From Phoronis australis (lineage: Eukaryota > Phoronida > Phoronidae), in assembly GCA_002633005.1 (NCBI GenBank), contig NMRA01001163.1, positions 1 through 42,556 on the forward strand: a stretch of DNA of 42,556 nt, in the 5' to 3' direction. Made by a program: the position numbers and the translations under genes. Below the pieces are notes generated by a model that saw nothing but the letters and a program-made list of their open reading frames with translations, had not been told where the DNA came from and did not search any database. How positions within the stretch are numbered: the first letter of the stretch is position 1; every line of letters begins with the position of its first letter. Shown one piece after another: positions 22,281 through 32,840 of the stretch.

Positions 22281-23279
22281 AAATATTTCCAGGCGATCAG
22301 TGCAATAGGCCCACATGCGAGACTTGCGCACGTCTGGTACAACGTGTAGCAGACCGCCTGCAACTAAAAAAAAAAAAATAAATTTTGAAATCAAGTTGCC
22401 ACGCTTTCACAAATTTGTCTAGGAAATCGTTGTTACCGCAAACTTGGCCATGAACTTGGCAAAACAGAAAAAATTTGGGCGAGTTGAGCAACCTGCCAAA
22501 AAAGAAAGATTTTGGAATATTCTTGCTTGCTAATGCCATGAATTATATGTTTGGGAAGAACAAGCAATTTCATCACGGTGTAGCAAGGTTTCAGACATTG
22601 TTTGTGTCTGTTTATTTTTTACACAGTGAGCAAAATAATAGGGCGGTCTAAGATCGCTTTCAGTGATGCTGACATAGAAACAAGATAACATTTCAAGTTC
22701 GTCTTCAACTTGTCTTTATCGCAAATGTTATTCGCTGAAAACGACCTGACACAGTCGTCTTAATGTTTCAAAAGCAAGTCATGCATCTGAAACAGAATAA
22801 CTAAGCTCGTTCCGTTAATCGACCTTTTTGTTACTCTCGTTGTTGACTAACATTTTCTTGAAATAGAAGGATAGTTATCAACAATCTTATCTCATTGAAA
22901 TAGTCTTGAATGCATTATCATCTGCGCAGTTTCCTAGATATAGCTATAGGGGCTAAAAGAGAAGGCACCCTTAATTGCTCAAACTGGGTGATTTCTGGAA
23001 CAGTTCATTGATACAGTCTATATATAATATGCTTGTGTGAACAAACGTCTATTACTCCATTAAGTTCAAGACAACATAGTTGAATAAATTGGTTTGGAAA
23101 TGTCCTAACGATGGCGACAGGAAGTGCTCAAGTCAAGCCTTCGTTCATTGACTATAAATGATTTTAACTACAACTAAGGAGACATCAAAAGCAACATCGA
23201 AACCACAAAGTACACCAGGGAATAGAACAAGTTAAGTAGTCAAAAATATCATTGCAAGAATTGCATCGAATATCCAAAG

Positions 23280-23380
23280 TAATACCTCATTCTCGTAGTC
23301 CATACTCGCTGCCAACAATGCCAACAGTGAACTAGATCAGTAGCATGAGTAAGCGGTTTCCGAAGTGCTTTTTATACGGT
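23280..23380 (-). promoter_or_regulatory. TATA-type promoter and short first exon candidate (unit B)
   Basis: On the minus strand, TATAAAA (plus 23370-23376) lies 67 bp upstream of ATGGACTACGAGAATGAG (ATG at 23303-23301), which is followed by a donor-like GTATTA, giving MDYENE. In unit A the matching place (ATG at 18880-18878) keeps ATGGAC and AG|GTAATA but has a TGA in the frame and no TATAAAA. The flanking sequence is well conserved between units. This is a possible alternative promoter; no second exon was identified. Confidence 0.3.
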
Positions 23381-24978
23381 GTCGAATTAGGTCATTCGGT
23401 TTCCATTTCTATCCGCTAGGAATTTCACGTCAGCTGTCAAGCTGTGTTCCGTTGACAACAGCAAGCAAGGTGACCTTTCATTCGTTGCATAATTACGGCT
23501 CAGTGACTGTAAATGTCGGCTACATGATGAACGGACATGATGAACTTAGGGCTTTGCTTTTATGCATTTCCTGGGGGACTTAGGTAGTAAACCGTCGTGT
23601 GAGAGGCCCAGGATTCGCTTTTGTGATTGGAATTTTCTTTAAAAAAATTCTGTTACCACCTGAATATAAGTTTAAGTGAGAACAAAAAGCCTATTTTCAT
23701 AGGAAAGCGTTTGTCTACTATTTTTTCGTACCTATTTATCATGCTAACACTCTAAGATGGTGTATTTTTTGTGACGACCATGAGTGGGTAACCGTAATTC
23801 CCACCGCTGAGACGAACGGGGGTCTCAGTGGTCATAGGACGATATTTCACTCTAGGAGTTAAGTGAAATAATGAGCTTCCACGATGTCAAAAACTATATA
23901 GGGGCAATTGCGTAAAAATGTCAACCTCTACACAAAAAATTAAAATAGGCTACACTAACATTTCTACTCTCATCTGAAAGCCCCTTCTCTCTAGTATCAG
24001 GACTCATAATTATTTGACTGTCCTGTAACTATCAATTTTTTGCCTAAATGGGCCCATATTTGGAGTCACGTGACCCTTAAAATTTCCTCGATTTTCATGT
24101 GTGTTGCTAGTTATGGTCACAAAAAATTAAATATGGGTATTTCACTATATTATCAAATTTGTGCCATCACATGAACCCCAACTTTATAAGAAATAACATT
24201 TAAACGTTGGCACATCATCGAACTCTTGGGGTCAAAGGTCAACTCCTGAACATTATGGTGTTGTGCGTCCGTTACAAAAAGTGTTTAGTTAGGTTGAAAC
24301 TTTTCAATCAAAATTAAAATAATTTCACATTCTCTTTTAACTTGTTACTCCAGAATAATGACCAAAAGGTTAGATCTCAGGGATTGTTCGTCACGTACGT
24401 CTGTCCTGTAATTTTCAGCCAATAAAAATAACCCAAGATCGTATTTTTACTTTTTAAACTTGCAGAAGATCAATGCATCTCACATCTAAGAATATTGAAA
24501 CGATAAAATATTACAAAGACAGCTTGAAAATTAAGTAAAGAAGTTGCTACAAATTTAAACTACATGCATTGGACTTTTTTAAGTTCAAATGTATTTGGTG
24601 AAAAGTTATAGTTTACTATGTCGTCTAATTATTCTTCGTAGAGTTCAACTTATCAAAATCAGACAGTTGGACCACATTATAAAATGCAAATAAAACAAAA
24701 TGTTAATTTAATGAGCTTATTGTTTTTCTTTTGGTACCCCGTGTTTGTAAAAATGCTCAAGCATGCAAAAATATCTATACAAAAAATCCTAAGGTGCTAT
24801 AGAGAATAAATAGCAAGAGACCTAAAGGAATACATGTCAATTTGCTATAGCGCTGGAATCAGCTCTGACCTGCTATGCCCTGTTTTGTGTTGAAAAAGCT
24901 GATACTGGACAGTTTTAAGCAGAAGGGACCTGTCACCTACTTTATTTAGCTTTTTTGTCACAACCTCATTGACTGTAG

Positions 24979-25176
24979 TTACTCTTTTGTGCTTTTCAGT
25001 ATAGTGGGATATTGGGTGGCTTGGAAGAAATGATTAAATTGCCTCAACTCACATATTTTTGACCCCTCAATCTTTTTAGGAGTTAGGCTATTTTTAGGCG
25101 CAGCTTCGAGGCGATTAAACGGGCATTTAGAAACGATCGAGGAAATTGATGTAGACGACGGGAACAACAGTTGCAA
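24979..25176 (-). CDS. candidate terminal exon, minus strand
   Basis: After a very strong acceptor (ATATTTATTCTTTTCCCAG) a 66-codon frame runs to TAA. It begins LQLLFPSSTSISSIVSKCPF and ends QYPTILKSTKE. Composition is that of an ordinary soluble protein tail. It overlaps, on the opposite strand, the presumed 5' leader of the microprotein candidate, so at most one may be functional. No upstream exon was identified; a second frame after the same acceptor is also partly open. Confidence 0.3.
   Translation of the reverse strand: MQLLFPSSTSISSIVSKCPFNRLEAAPKNSLTPKKIEGSKICELRQFNHFFQATQYPTILKSTKE
25000..25062 (+). CDS. candidate short terminal exon, plus strand
   Basis: After ACTCTTTTGTGCTTTTCAG a frame of 20 codons reads YSGILGGLEEMIKLPQLTYF followed by TGA. 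The acceptor is good. The peptide is plausible but too short to judge, and no upstream exon was found. It overlaps the minus-strand candidate at 24979-25176. Confidence 0.25.
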   Translation, partial: YSGILGGLEEMIKLPQLTYF

Positions 25177-25226
25177 CTGGGAAAAGAATAAATATCCGCC
25201 GAAATATACTCTGAAACGCGAATAAA

Positions 25227-25513
25227 ATGCAATCGTGGATCAAGACATTCATAATTGTATTTGCGAGTACTGTGATGTGGCACTATTTGAAGCCCGTCTT
25301 CAAATTTGAAAAGAAGGCATGAGTTAAAGAGCTGAATGAAAACGTAATCATGCTGATCACTACATAGACACCAGCATCTGGTAAGTTTGCTCTACATATT
25401 CCTAAATCATAATCCTAAATGCGATTAATTGATAATGTCTTGTTTTCAAAGTGGAAGAAAACACGGGTGAATTGAATCAAAATGCGAACCCAAAAGGCGA
25501 CGCTGTCTACTAA
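25227..25513 (+). CDS. candidate single-pass membrane microprotein, frame interrupted by TGA and TAG
   Basis: ATG at 25227 follows about 130 bp rich in CpG (ACGGG, GATCGAG, GACGACGGG, CCGCCG, ACGCG), which looks like a 5' leader. The 31-codon frame has a hydrophobic helix, WIKTFIIVFASTVMWHYL, then PVFKFEKKA and TGA (25320-25322). The same frame continues VKELNENVIMLITT to a TAG (25365-25367) and then to a clean donor (GTAAGT at 25381). After a 71-bp intron ending TTGTTTTCAAAG it resumes in frame as VEENTGELNQNANPKGDAVY and TAA. The layout (short N-terminus, one helix, PVF, then a KEL-containing charged tail) recalls mitochondrial outer-membrane microproteins such as vertebrate PIGBOS1; this is a resemblance from memory, not homology. 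It could be a 31-residue protein with a spliced 3' UTR, a recoded gene, or a pseudogene. Confidence 0.4.
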
Positions 25514-26535
25514 ACCGTGCTTCACACTTTGGTTTAAGAAGATACTGAAGTCCTTTTACTAGTACTTTTAAAATATAACCACTATTACTTACATGGGTAC
25601 ATGTATGTATCAGAACCATCAACTTCATGGCCCAGGGAATAATTTTGTAAAAGCTTAGGGCAAGTTCTAATTTTAAAAACTATGGATTAAAATGAATTTT
25701 TATTACAGTGATTAGTAATATTTAAACTTTATTTCACATTTTATATTTTGACAGTCACATTTGCTTATTAGTCTTGAATTAGCATTCTATTTAACGCATA
25801 AAAACAGGTTTTTCTGATAACTAACAACTGTCAAATACAGAATGATTATCATTCTCATTTCCATCTGTACTGCTTATAATCTTTAAAAGAAAGTGAATAT
25901 TTTAGAGGTTGTTTTTATATCTGTAATCAAATGTATCGAAAAGTTAAAATCCTAGAGTATATTCCTTGCAAAGGGCTACCTGTAAATGATTTCGTGCAAA
26001 ATGTCAATCGGTACATTTTAATTAAAAAAACATTGAACTAGTAGCAAAAGACCAATATAACATAAATACCGGAAAAGCTTGAATCATTCTGAATTGATAT
26101 CTTAGTCACAACGAACAATTTTATACTAGAAATTTAGAGCGTACGTCCGTCACGTACGTCCGTCACACTAACTCAACTTATATTGCACAGTCTGACAAAA
26201 AATTCTTAGATGATATCATCAAAAAATATTGTGTTGTACTTTGCACACATTCCACTAAATCATCATGTAAAACAAAAAATTGAAATTCGAGGCAACTCAA
26301 AGAAAATTAACATTAAAAATTATTTAAAAAATTAAAATATCTGCGTACGTCCGTCACACCCCTTTAAAGGCAATTTTCTCAGTCAGATTAAAAGATGTGG
26401 ATAAAGTTGATAATGTTTTAAACACTATCACTGAGACCTATCAACTGATGTATTATTTTTTCCTAAGATGAACATTTTTCACAATTGATCGAAGTGTTCT
26501 CTGATTGTACGTCCGTCACAAATGGAATTGCCCAT

Positions 26536-27085
26536 ATGCAAGAATGAAGTGAGTACCTACACTGTATACTTAGTATGGCATTTGAATTCTGCTTTTGAAT
26601 GCCAGCAAGTCAAAGTTGGGGGAGCAGCGATCTCAAAAACCTGAAATTTTGTCGCCAATACAATTATTAATTTAGAGCTCTGGTAGTTTTAGAATATGTT
26701 GTAAAATTACATTGAAAACAGCAGCATTCACTTACGAGACACCTAGGCCATTGGCAGCCCTCCAGCACACTGAAGTAGTGCTTTCAGAAAGTGCTCTTAC
26801 GATCAGATGATCACCCTTACTATATTTATGTAGTAGCACCCGGTATTGTCATTCATCCTTTCGAATCCTTTAGCCATTCCCATATTAGGATAGCTCAATT
26901 ATGAAAGCTTTTGTTTCTTTTATAATTATCTCGGTATCTAAAAACATCCCGTTTTAAATTTCTCAGGATCTTGAGATCCTGACTTAACAATCTTGGAATC
27001 TGAATTCTATCGACATAGTTTGTTTTCAAATGCCCACCGTCTCAATTAATAAATGATGGTTTCCACAACGAATACTTGAAGTACT
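26536..27085. other. no gene supported; perfect short palindrome
   Basis: TCAGGATCT and AGATCCTGA at 26963-26982 form a 9-bp hairpin with a TG loop. A minus-strand donor (GTAAGTGAATG at 26734-26724) follows an open frame ending near 26735 (CHYFSVLEGCQWPRCL-type), but the acceptor is weak. Nothing else was seen. Confidence 0.3.
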
Positions 27086-27361
27086 GTGGATAAAAAGACG
27101 TTGCAAACTAAATTGAATGCATGGTCATCAGCGTCGAGAGGTTGTGGACAGGAGGGCCAAAAGGCAACCCAGAGGCCTAAGCCAGTAAAGGGTGCCTGCA
27201 TAACAAAAACAAAACCTCAACAGGTTTGGGCCGTTCCGAAGCATCTGAACGAGGATATTAACTTAGAAACCCACAACACGAAGATTGTTTGCCTGGTCTC
27301 CAAATTTTCAGACCCTTATCATAATCAATTTCTAACTACAATAAACACCTGTCATAATTAA
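27086..27361 (+). CDS. uncharacterised ORF or exon, strand uncertain
   Basis: The frame reads VDKKTLQTKLNAWSSASRGC, then a Lys/Gln/Pro-rich part (KATQRPKPVKG), then VWAVPKHLNEDINLETHN and FSDPYHNQ, with a stop after CHN. It lacks an ATG. Base composition over 27110-27280 is less AT-rich than its surroundings, which favours coding or a mobile-element ORF. On the minus strand a strong acceptor (TTTTGTTTTTGTTATGCAG ending at 27199) opens another frame, APFTGLGLWVAFWPSC, so direction is unclear. Confidence 0.25.
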   Translation: MDKKTLQTKLNAWSSASRGCGQEGQKATQRPKPVKGACITKTKPQQVWAVPKHLNEDINLETHNTKIVCLVSKFSDPYHNQFLTTINTCHN

Positions 27362-27383
27362 TAATTAACTACAATAAACACCT
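27334..27383 (+). repeat. short direct repeat
   Basis: AACTACAATAAACACCTG occurs at 27334-27351 and again at 27366-27383, separated by 14 bp of TA-rich sequence. It is probably a local slippage duplication. Confidence 0.7.
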
Positions 27384-28076
27384 GGCTAATTGCTGACAGA
27401 CACATCAGACCCATACTCCAAAATCACAAATGAATGCAGGAACTGAATACATTGTAAAACTTTAAAGTTCTTCAGAGCTAATTGCATACAATAATAACAA
27501 CATGGATGCAGAACGGTAGTTGTATTCCATCTATTGGTGTAGAACATGACGAATTTATGTAAGATACTAACGATGTAGACAAACTGTTGGATGCACATAT
27601 ATTTTAGCACAGTCAATGGATGTTCAGTAGACCCAATTTTCAACTGAAAATGTCATCAGTATTTGACCAAAAGAATATTGGAATTATTTTTGTAGTTTCA
27701 CTTGCTCCCGTAAATAAGCCCATTCATTCACTTTATGTTGCTGCTGTTTTAAGGATATTTCCAATCACAAATAGTTAACAATACCGGATAATTTTCCTTT
27801 TTAAGGTGTAAATATAGATGCTTAAACATTATATAACAAAATGTTCATCACAGTCTAGCTCATATGAAAAAGAAATTGAGTTCGCCTTCGTGAGGTGCAT
27901 GCACTAAGCAGTCATCTTCTGCACAAGTTTGATTAAAGTCTTACTTGATCAAGAAAGCAAGTTCAATATTATTTTTATCCATTTCCTCTGTAGATCAACA
28001 CAGTAAACGTCGGGTAACCTGATGAATTCAGTAAACGTCCTTAATGTTTTTGTCTGTTGTAACAATGAAGAGTGTC

Positions 28077-28326
28077 TGAATATTTTTCTATTATTGTTAG
28101 CTCATGTCTGGAGCTTTTGGAAATTCCACAAAGGATTGTACTCATCTTTTCATGGGAGCTATTTGTGTAAGGTGAATAATATCTTAATGCATAGGTAATT
28201 TGAATGATATTCTATGATTGTTGGCTCATGCCTGGGGCTTTTGGAAATTTTACAAAAGGTTGCACTCATGTGTTCGTGGGAGCTGTTTTTGTTAGGTGAA
28301 AAAATATCTCACTGAATAGGTAATTT
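28077..28326 (+). repeat. tandem duplication, 124-126 bp units
   Basis: Unit 1 (28077-28200) and unit 2 (28201-28326) both run from TGAAT...TTCTAT...TTG through GCTCATG, GGAGCTTTTGGAAATT or GGGGCTTTTGGAAATT, GTGGGAGCT or ATGGGAGCT, to ATAGGTAATT. Differences are scattered substitutions and small indels. No ORF is conserved across both. Confidence 0.85.
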
Positions 28327-30190
28327 GAAGATGCCACTATATGTTAAAAGCATTTATGAATAAAAAAATCCCAGGTGAAGTTACTGACAGCCAGACAAAT
28401 ATTGAGTAATGAGTTTCCAGGATGGAAAAGTGAAAGTATTTATCACACTTAGAGAAAGTTATAGAAAAACATATGCAAGGTACTAAATGCAATTTTCACA
28501 ACAGACAAAAATTATGCGTAACTGGTCCTTGCGCAATTGACGCTAAAATATATCAATTGGATCGTTTTTGATTTTTTTTTGTCTGAGGTCTGGGTTTTAT
28601 GGCATCAGTGCATCATTGAAATTGAGTTTACTTCAACAGTCCCTGCTCCTGTAAGAAACGTGTACTTTCAAGTTTGCACGATTTCATTTAACAAAAATAG
28701 GTTAGTGTTGCACTACACCATGCGCACCCTCGTCACAATATAAACCGAAAAGGTTTTGTTTTCAAATAAGGCATAAACAAGTGCGGATCTCAGGAAATTT
28801 GTATAACCCCTACATTCATCCGTCATTTGATTCTGATACAGCAATAATCTGAATTAAAAAATGATAGTGAGAAGTCGTTACCAGTACCTGGTATTGATGT
28901 GCATATGATGCTGAAAAAAGATAATTTTCATATTGCCTGTGCAATTTAGCGCCTGCTAAAGTCTGACCTGAGATATATTTGACACGCATTTGAACAGCGT
29001 TTTCAGTCCTTTTGATGAAGCTTAAAAGCCATAAAATACACGACCCCTTTGTTCATGTACACCGAGCACATATTATCCCTGAATGAGTTTCAATGTTAAA
29101 ATATTTCCGGGGGGAGGACAGGGACTCAACATTTCGCCATATAGGTGTGCAGCGCGGAAATTGGTGCACTTCACCATTTCAGAAAGCTGGCATGGAAATA
29201 CCGGACAAATACGTTTCAAAGGGATCCACACAAACTTTGGCATAGTGTGGTTTCCTTAACAAATCCTCTTGCACAGTTTTTGCACTGTTACAAAAATGGA
29301 ATCTTTCGAAGACTACTGTCTCAGAAAGGCACCCTCTTGTAAGGAATCAAGACCAATAACTGTCATTTCACGAGGGATCAAAACGTCAACTCTGGACACA
29401 CTGACATAGATCTTGAAAAGATTGTGTGTACATACTTCCAAGTAGGATATGCTCAAAAGTTTTTGGGCCAATTACCTTTTATATTAGAGCATCATAAATA
29501 TTTTGGCCGAAAATAGCCATTGTTTGGTTAAAAAGGTTCAGTTAGTAAAAGTGGTTTAAATCCACTTAAAAGAATAAGAAAGAAAAATATTATGCTTATT
29601 TGAACCGCTCTATCAAAAGACAGACTTTGAATTTTCAAAGGAGTCTCCGTTAACCTTCAACGGAGTGCCAAAACTCGATAAATTTTGCCCAATTTTGTGT
29701 ATTTGACTTTTAGCCATTTTTGAAGTGCTCTGGAGGCAAAATGGCGGGATGCTGGTGATTTACAATGATATTATTCACCAGTTTGATCTTTGACTAAGAA
29801 AATAAAAAACATGACCTCTTTGTTTTAGAGCAAGAGCCGATAGAAAAGACATACCATCGCGTATTTTACAGTGCCTGACTGCTATTGAAAATGGATGGAT
29901 ATAAGTCAGATTCGCCATCTTAAAACAACTTCCGGTTAAGAAGAACACGATGAAAAATGAAACATGAAAAATTTCGAAGCAATTAGTCATGTAATGCGCC
30001 GTGTACAGGACAAAACCTTGGGTCCCCAAATTGAGGTGCGCATGCGCAATGGGCGATACCTCCGCCATCTATGAGGGGATGTCAATGATTTATGATTTAT
30101 TTGTATTATTTGTCCACAATAATAATTGTGCTTACGTCAAAAATTGCGGTCTCTATAGTCTACTAGGAGCATTTGAATCTGAATTCCAAA
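28327..30190. other. non-coding; old interspersed repeats
   Basis: No exon is supported. 29680-30190 carries text typical of dispersed elements (AAAATGGCGGGATG, GTGCGCATGCGCAATG) and ORFs on both strands that look accidental. It leads into the repeat pair at 30195 and 30955. Confidence 0.35.
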
Positions 30191-30194
30191 ACAA

Positions 30195-31085
30195 AATGTC
30201 TGCCATCTAGAATCTGATCATGGCCAAAACAATGGGACTCCAATACTTCTGAAACTACAGGTTGTGTGTATATTTTGTTGAAATCGGGCAAAAAATACGA
30301 CCTGTAGAGTGCGTGCAAGCAATTCCTAATCCTGATGTGGTAACAAACGAGCGAAATTTGGCGAAACTAAATGAAAAGACATAATGGGAACGGCGACGAT
30401 GGTGGTGATAGTGTTGGCGTTGATGAAGATGATGATAACATTCACATGACGAACGAAGATATCAGAAATCAGTAAGAAACAGGCTACAGTCTTGTTCAGT
30501 AGAAGGTACACCAACAACAGTGCAGCAAATGCGGTCAATAAAGGAACAGCACTATTAGAAAATCTCAAATAATTCAAAAGTAAGCTTCCTGGTGAAAACT
30601 GAAATCAACGTCTGAAAGCCGGTTCAAATCGCTATCTCACGATGTAGATGAACAAAGTTCCGTACAAATATTAAAGAAATTTCAAATTTCGCATTTTTTG
30701 AAATTCGAAGGCAAATAACTCAAAAACAGAGAGTCTGAGAAAAGAAAATGTTACATCCCTTTTGAAAGAGCATTCCTTAGAGAATTGACATGCAAGAAGT
30801 TCACGTTATTATATGTTCAAAATGGCACCCCAGCACGACTTTAAATGGGTCAAAATGCGACAGATCTGACATCTTGAAAGCAGCTCTGAATAATAGCTTG
30901 TCACAGCTAAAAATAGTCGAAGCAATTGATCCTATAATGCTGACAAATATTTTCATACCAAAATGGCCGTCTTGAATTCGATCATGACGAAAAACGGTAC
31001 GCTTCCAGGACTTCCCAGTGTACAGGTTGTGTGTGAATTTCGTGAGAGTTGGACGAAAAATGCGACCTGTAGAGTGCAAACAAAA
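30195..31085. repeat. diverged direct repeat pair
   Basis: About 30195-30320 and 30955-31085 share ATCTAGAATCTGATCATGGC or CTTGAATTCGATCATGACG, CTACAGGTTGTGTGT or GTACAGGTTGTGTGT, TCGGGCAAAAAATACGACC or TTGGACGAAAAATGCGACC, and CTGTAGAGTG. The copies are offset by about 760 bp. The closing CGACCTGTAGAGTG is, from memory, a frequent interspersed word in marine invertebrate genomes. No coding content is seen. Confidence 0.6.
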
Positions 31086-31108
31086 AACTTGACCTCAGAG
31101 CAACATAC

Positions 31109-31135
31109 TTGGCGGAATCTTAAGAATTCCGCCAA
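31109..31135. other. palindrome (10-bp stem)
   Basis: TTGGCGGAAT, a 7-nt loop CTTAAGA, then ATTCCGCCAA: a perfect 10-bp stem within AT-rich DNA and not obviously part of the adjoining repeat. TTGGCGG also resembles an E2F half-site, but no gene start was found nearby. Confidence 0.6.
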
Positions 31136-32140
31136 ATAATGAAGTTGTAGAATGTAAAAAACCATGGTTAACCAAGAAAACAATTCACAGGGGTTAAAAT
31201 GGCAGTTTCTGTTAGAGGTATGTAGTTACAAGCAAAGTTGCTGGCCTATTTAGTGGCCGAGAGAATAAGGTGCACTGCAGAGACTTTGCTCGGGGGGTGG
31301 TTTGATGACAGTCGTTCACACAAACACAATTTTACAAATTTCGAAGTATTGCAGATGCGGAAACAGCAAACAGTCACTAGAGGGCCCCAAAGTTGTCAGC
31401 CATGTTCTTCCCAGTAGGAACACATTTTCCAATTTGCTTAACTATTTTTGAGCGGTTTAGCTAATAGCGAGATAGATGCCAAAACGCCCAACAGCATAGT
31501 GGAAAACTACCGCTAGGAAATGTACACTACATCAAATCCATCTGAAAACGAAAATAGCTCATCGCCCCATTAATAGAAACCTATTTGCTAACTTTCATAA
31601 AAAACATAATATTGCCACAGCAGGAGTCTGATCCTTCCGAACGTTGTTGTCATTTTCATACAAATACACTTGCCAATTTCAACAAAAATCCTGCAGAGTA
31701 TTGATGATGATAATGGTACCACATAACTCCCAGCAATAAGACAGGTATAGAAATAGCAAAGTATTGTACAAGGTTTGAAGCTGCCGCACAAGTAAACATA
31801 AATCTTTTGCTAGTAGAATTTTTACTTATTATAATAACTTAAATTTTATACAAGTCACTTGCTCCTTTCACTTGTAATGGTGAATATTCCACTCTTGAAC
31901 ATTTTTAACCACCATATTCACTTTTCACATAAAACAAAATCCATGTATCAATTTTTTTATGTGTCGAGAAAACAGAACTTCTCTATTATTGTAATGAAGA
32001 GCAGTAAAACCTCGTTGACAAACTAGTTTAACTAGTGTTTTCGCTAGCACTTTTGCTAGTGCATGTACCAAAAACGTCAAGCATCGCTTTGGTGGTGACT
32101 TACTTGCATTACCCCAAAACTGTCGGCAATTTCATTTTGT
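31136..32140. other. no gene supported; repeat remnants
   Basis: 31440-31700 carries diverged modules of the 6.6-7.5 kb repeat family (GGTTTAGCTAATAG, CCATCTGAAAACG, CATACAAATACACTTGCC). GTGGCCGAGAGAATAAGGTGC near 31255 resembles a tRNA-Ser 5' half but has no box B. At 32104-32142 a 39-nt minus-strand frame (LQNEIADSFGVMQ) with good splice borders exists but lies against the LINE relic. Confidence 0.35.
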
Positions 32141-32144
32141 AGCT

Positions 32145-32390
32145 ATGCCCAATGGTAGGAGGAAGTTGCTTATCGTTGTATTAGTCAATTTATGGCAACG
32201 GGAGCTTTTTTGGCATATTGGGACGCCCATAAACATGGATGACACTCTCTCGTGGAACAAACACATGGTTCATACGTGCAATATACTATCCCAAACATAC
32301 AAAGTCTTATCTTCACTGAAAAAATACTTCATGACGATCTTCAAACAATCTACACTTCTCTCATTTCGCCTCTTCTTTTGAACGGCGTGT
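32145..32390 (+). pseudogene. LINE (non-LTR) reverse transcriptase C-terminal relic
   Basis: The frame contains GTPINMDDTLSWNKHMVHTC followed by NILSQTYKVLSSLKKYFM. This matches the conserved stretch after the catalytic palm of non-LTR reverse transcriptases, where LGV-x-hD-x2-LSW-x2-H-h is followed by a helix with S-x3-L-x2-L+++ (h hydrophobic, + basic). The upstream catalytic FADD region is missing and the frame ends shortly after. The relic stops about 20 bp before the outer edge of the inverted duplication and is not repeated beyond the other edge. Confidence 0.65.
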
Positions 32391-32572
32391 CGCCATGGTG
32401 TTTTAACAGTTGAAAACATTTGAATTCTGAACGAACTGTATTTAACTGTTCTCCAGAGCACATAATGCGAGCCCTGTTACTTAGTAGTTCTTCAAGTGCG
32501 TTACGGGAGCTAGGTGTTGTGTCGTTTTTGAATTTCTAAAGGTCAAGATCATCACGCTTTCTCTTGTTGCAG

Positions 32573-32840
32573 TCCAGAAAGTATCCTTGATGATGTGGAT
32601 ATTAGCGATGTTGAATTTGGAGATGAAGAGTTTCTTGGGGAGGAAGTTGCAGGAGATAGCATCAATATGTACCGCTATGGAGACGATGATGACACGTTGT
32701 CCAGAGGTTTCAGTGGTGTCCAGAGAATTCATGATGCAGCTGGTGCACACTCAACAGTGAACGATAGCAAATTCATTCTTTTTATGACACCCTCCTTTCC
32801 CTTTCAAATCTCATCAGTGTGTCTTACAAAGAATGAATGA
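32573..32840 (+). CDS. acidic exon Z, left-arm copy
   Basis: After CTTTCTCTTGTTGCAG a frame entered after one base reads PESILDDVDISDVEFGDEEF, continues LGEEVAGDSINMYRYGDDDD and TLSRGFSGVQRIHDAAGAHS, and ends LTKNE then TGA. The strongly acidic, Gly-rich peptide is unlike chance translation. The right-arm copy (39272-39539) keeps the frame with about nine replacements, including E to G and D to Y. It would be a terminal exon needing an upstream exon ending in phase 2, which I did not find; the LINE relic sits just upstream. It points toward the palindrome centre, opposite to V and W. Confidence 0.45.

Larger units (their letters stand above)
19511..23750. repeat. tandem segmental duplication, unit B with insertions
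   Basis: It matches unit A up to about 21320 and again from about 23070, where GAATAAATTGGTTTGGAAAT and ATGGCGACAGGAAGTGCTCAAG resume, to about 23740. The intervening 1.7 kb is absent from unit A and contains the fold-back element at 21711-22102 and the tRNA-SINE at 22105. A smaller extra piece (20775-21056) splits the TTTATCACG block. Confidence 0.7.
23897..26535. mobile_element. possible 2.6-kb element with CGTACGTCCGTCAC words
   Basis: ATATAGGGGCAATTGCG at the left and GGAATTGCCCATAT at the right form short imperfect inverted ends. CGTACGTCCGTCAC or close variants occur at about 24390, 26142, 26156 (two in direct tandem), 26344 and 26508, with a weaker form near 24265. Between them lie the microprotein candidate and exon-like pieces at 24979-25513. 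The words may be internal repeats of a mobile element or a cluster of protein-binding sites. The interpretation as one element is inference. Confidence 0.3.

Noticed and set aside
31250-31300. tRNA-Ser-like word GTGGCCGAGAGAATAAGGTGC
   Set aside because: It has no box B and no pairing acceptor stem downstream; at most a tRNA or SINE fragment.
32104-32142. 39-nt minus-strand exon LQNEIADSFGVMQ with good splice borders
   Set aside because: It lies against a plus-strand LINE relic and no partner exons were found; probably chance.
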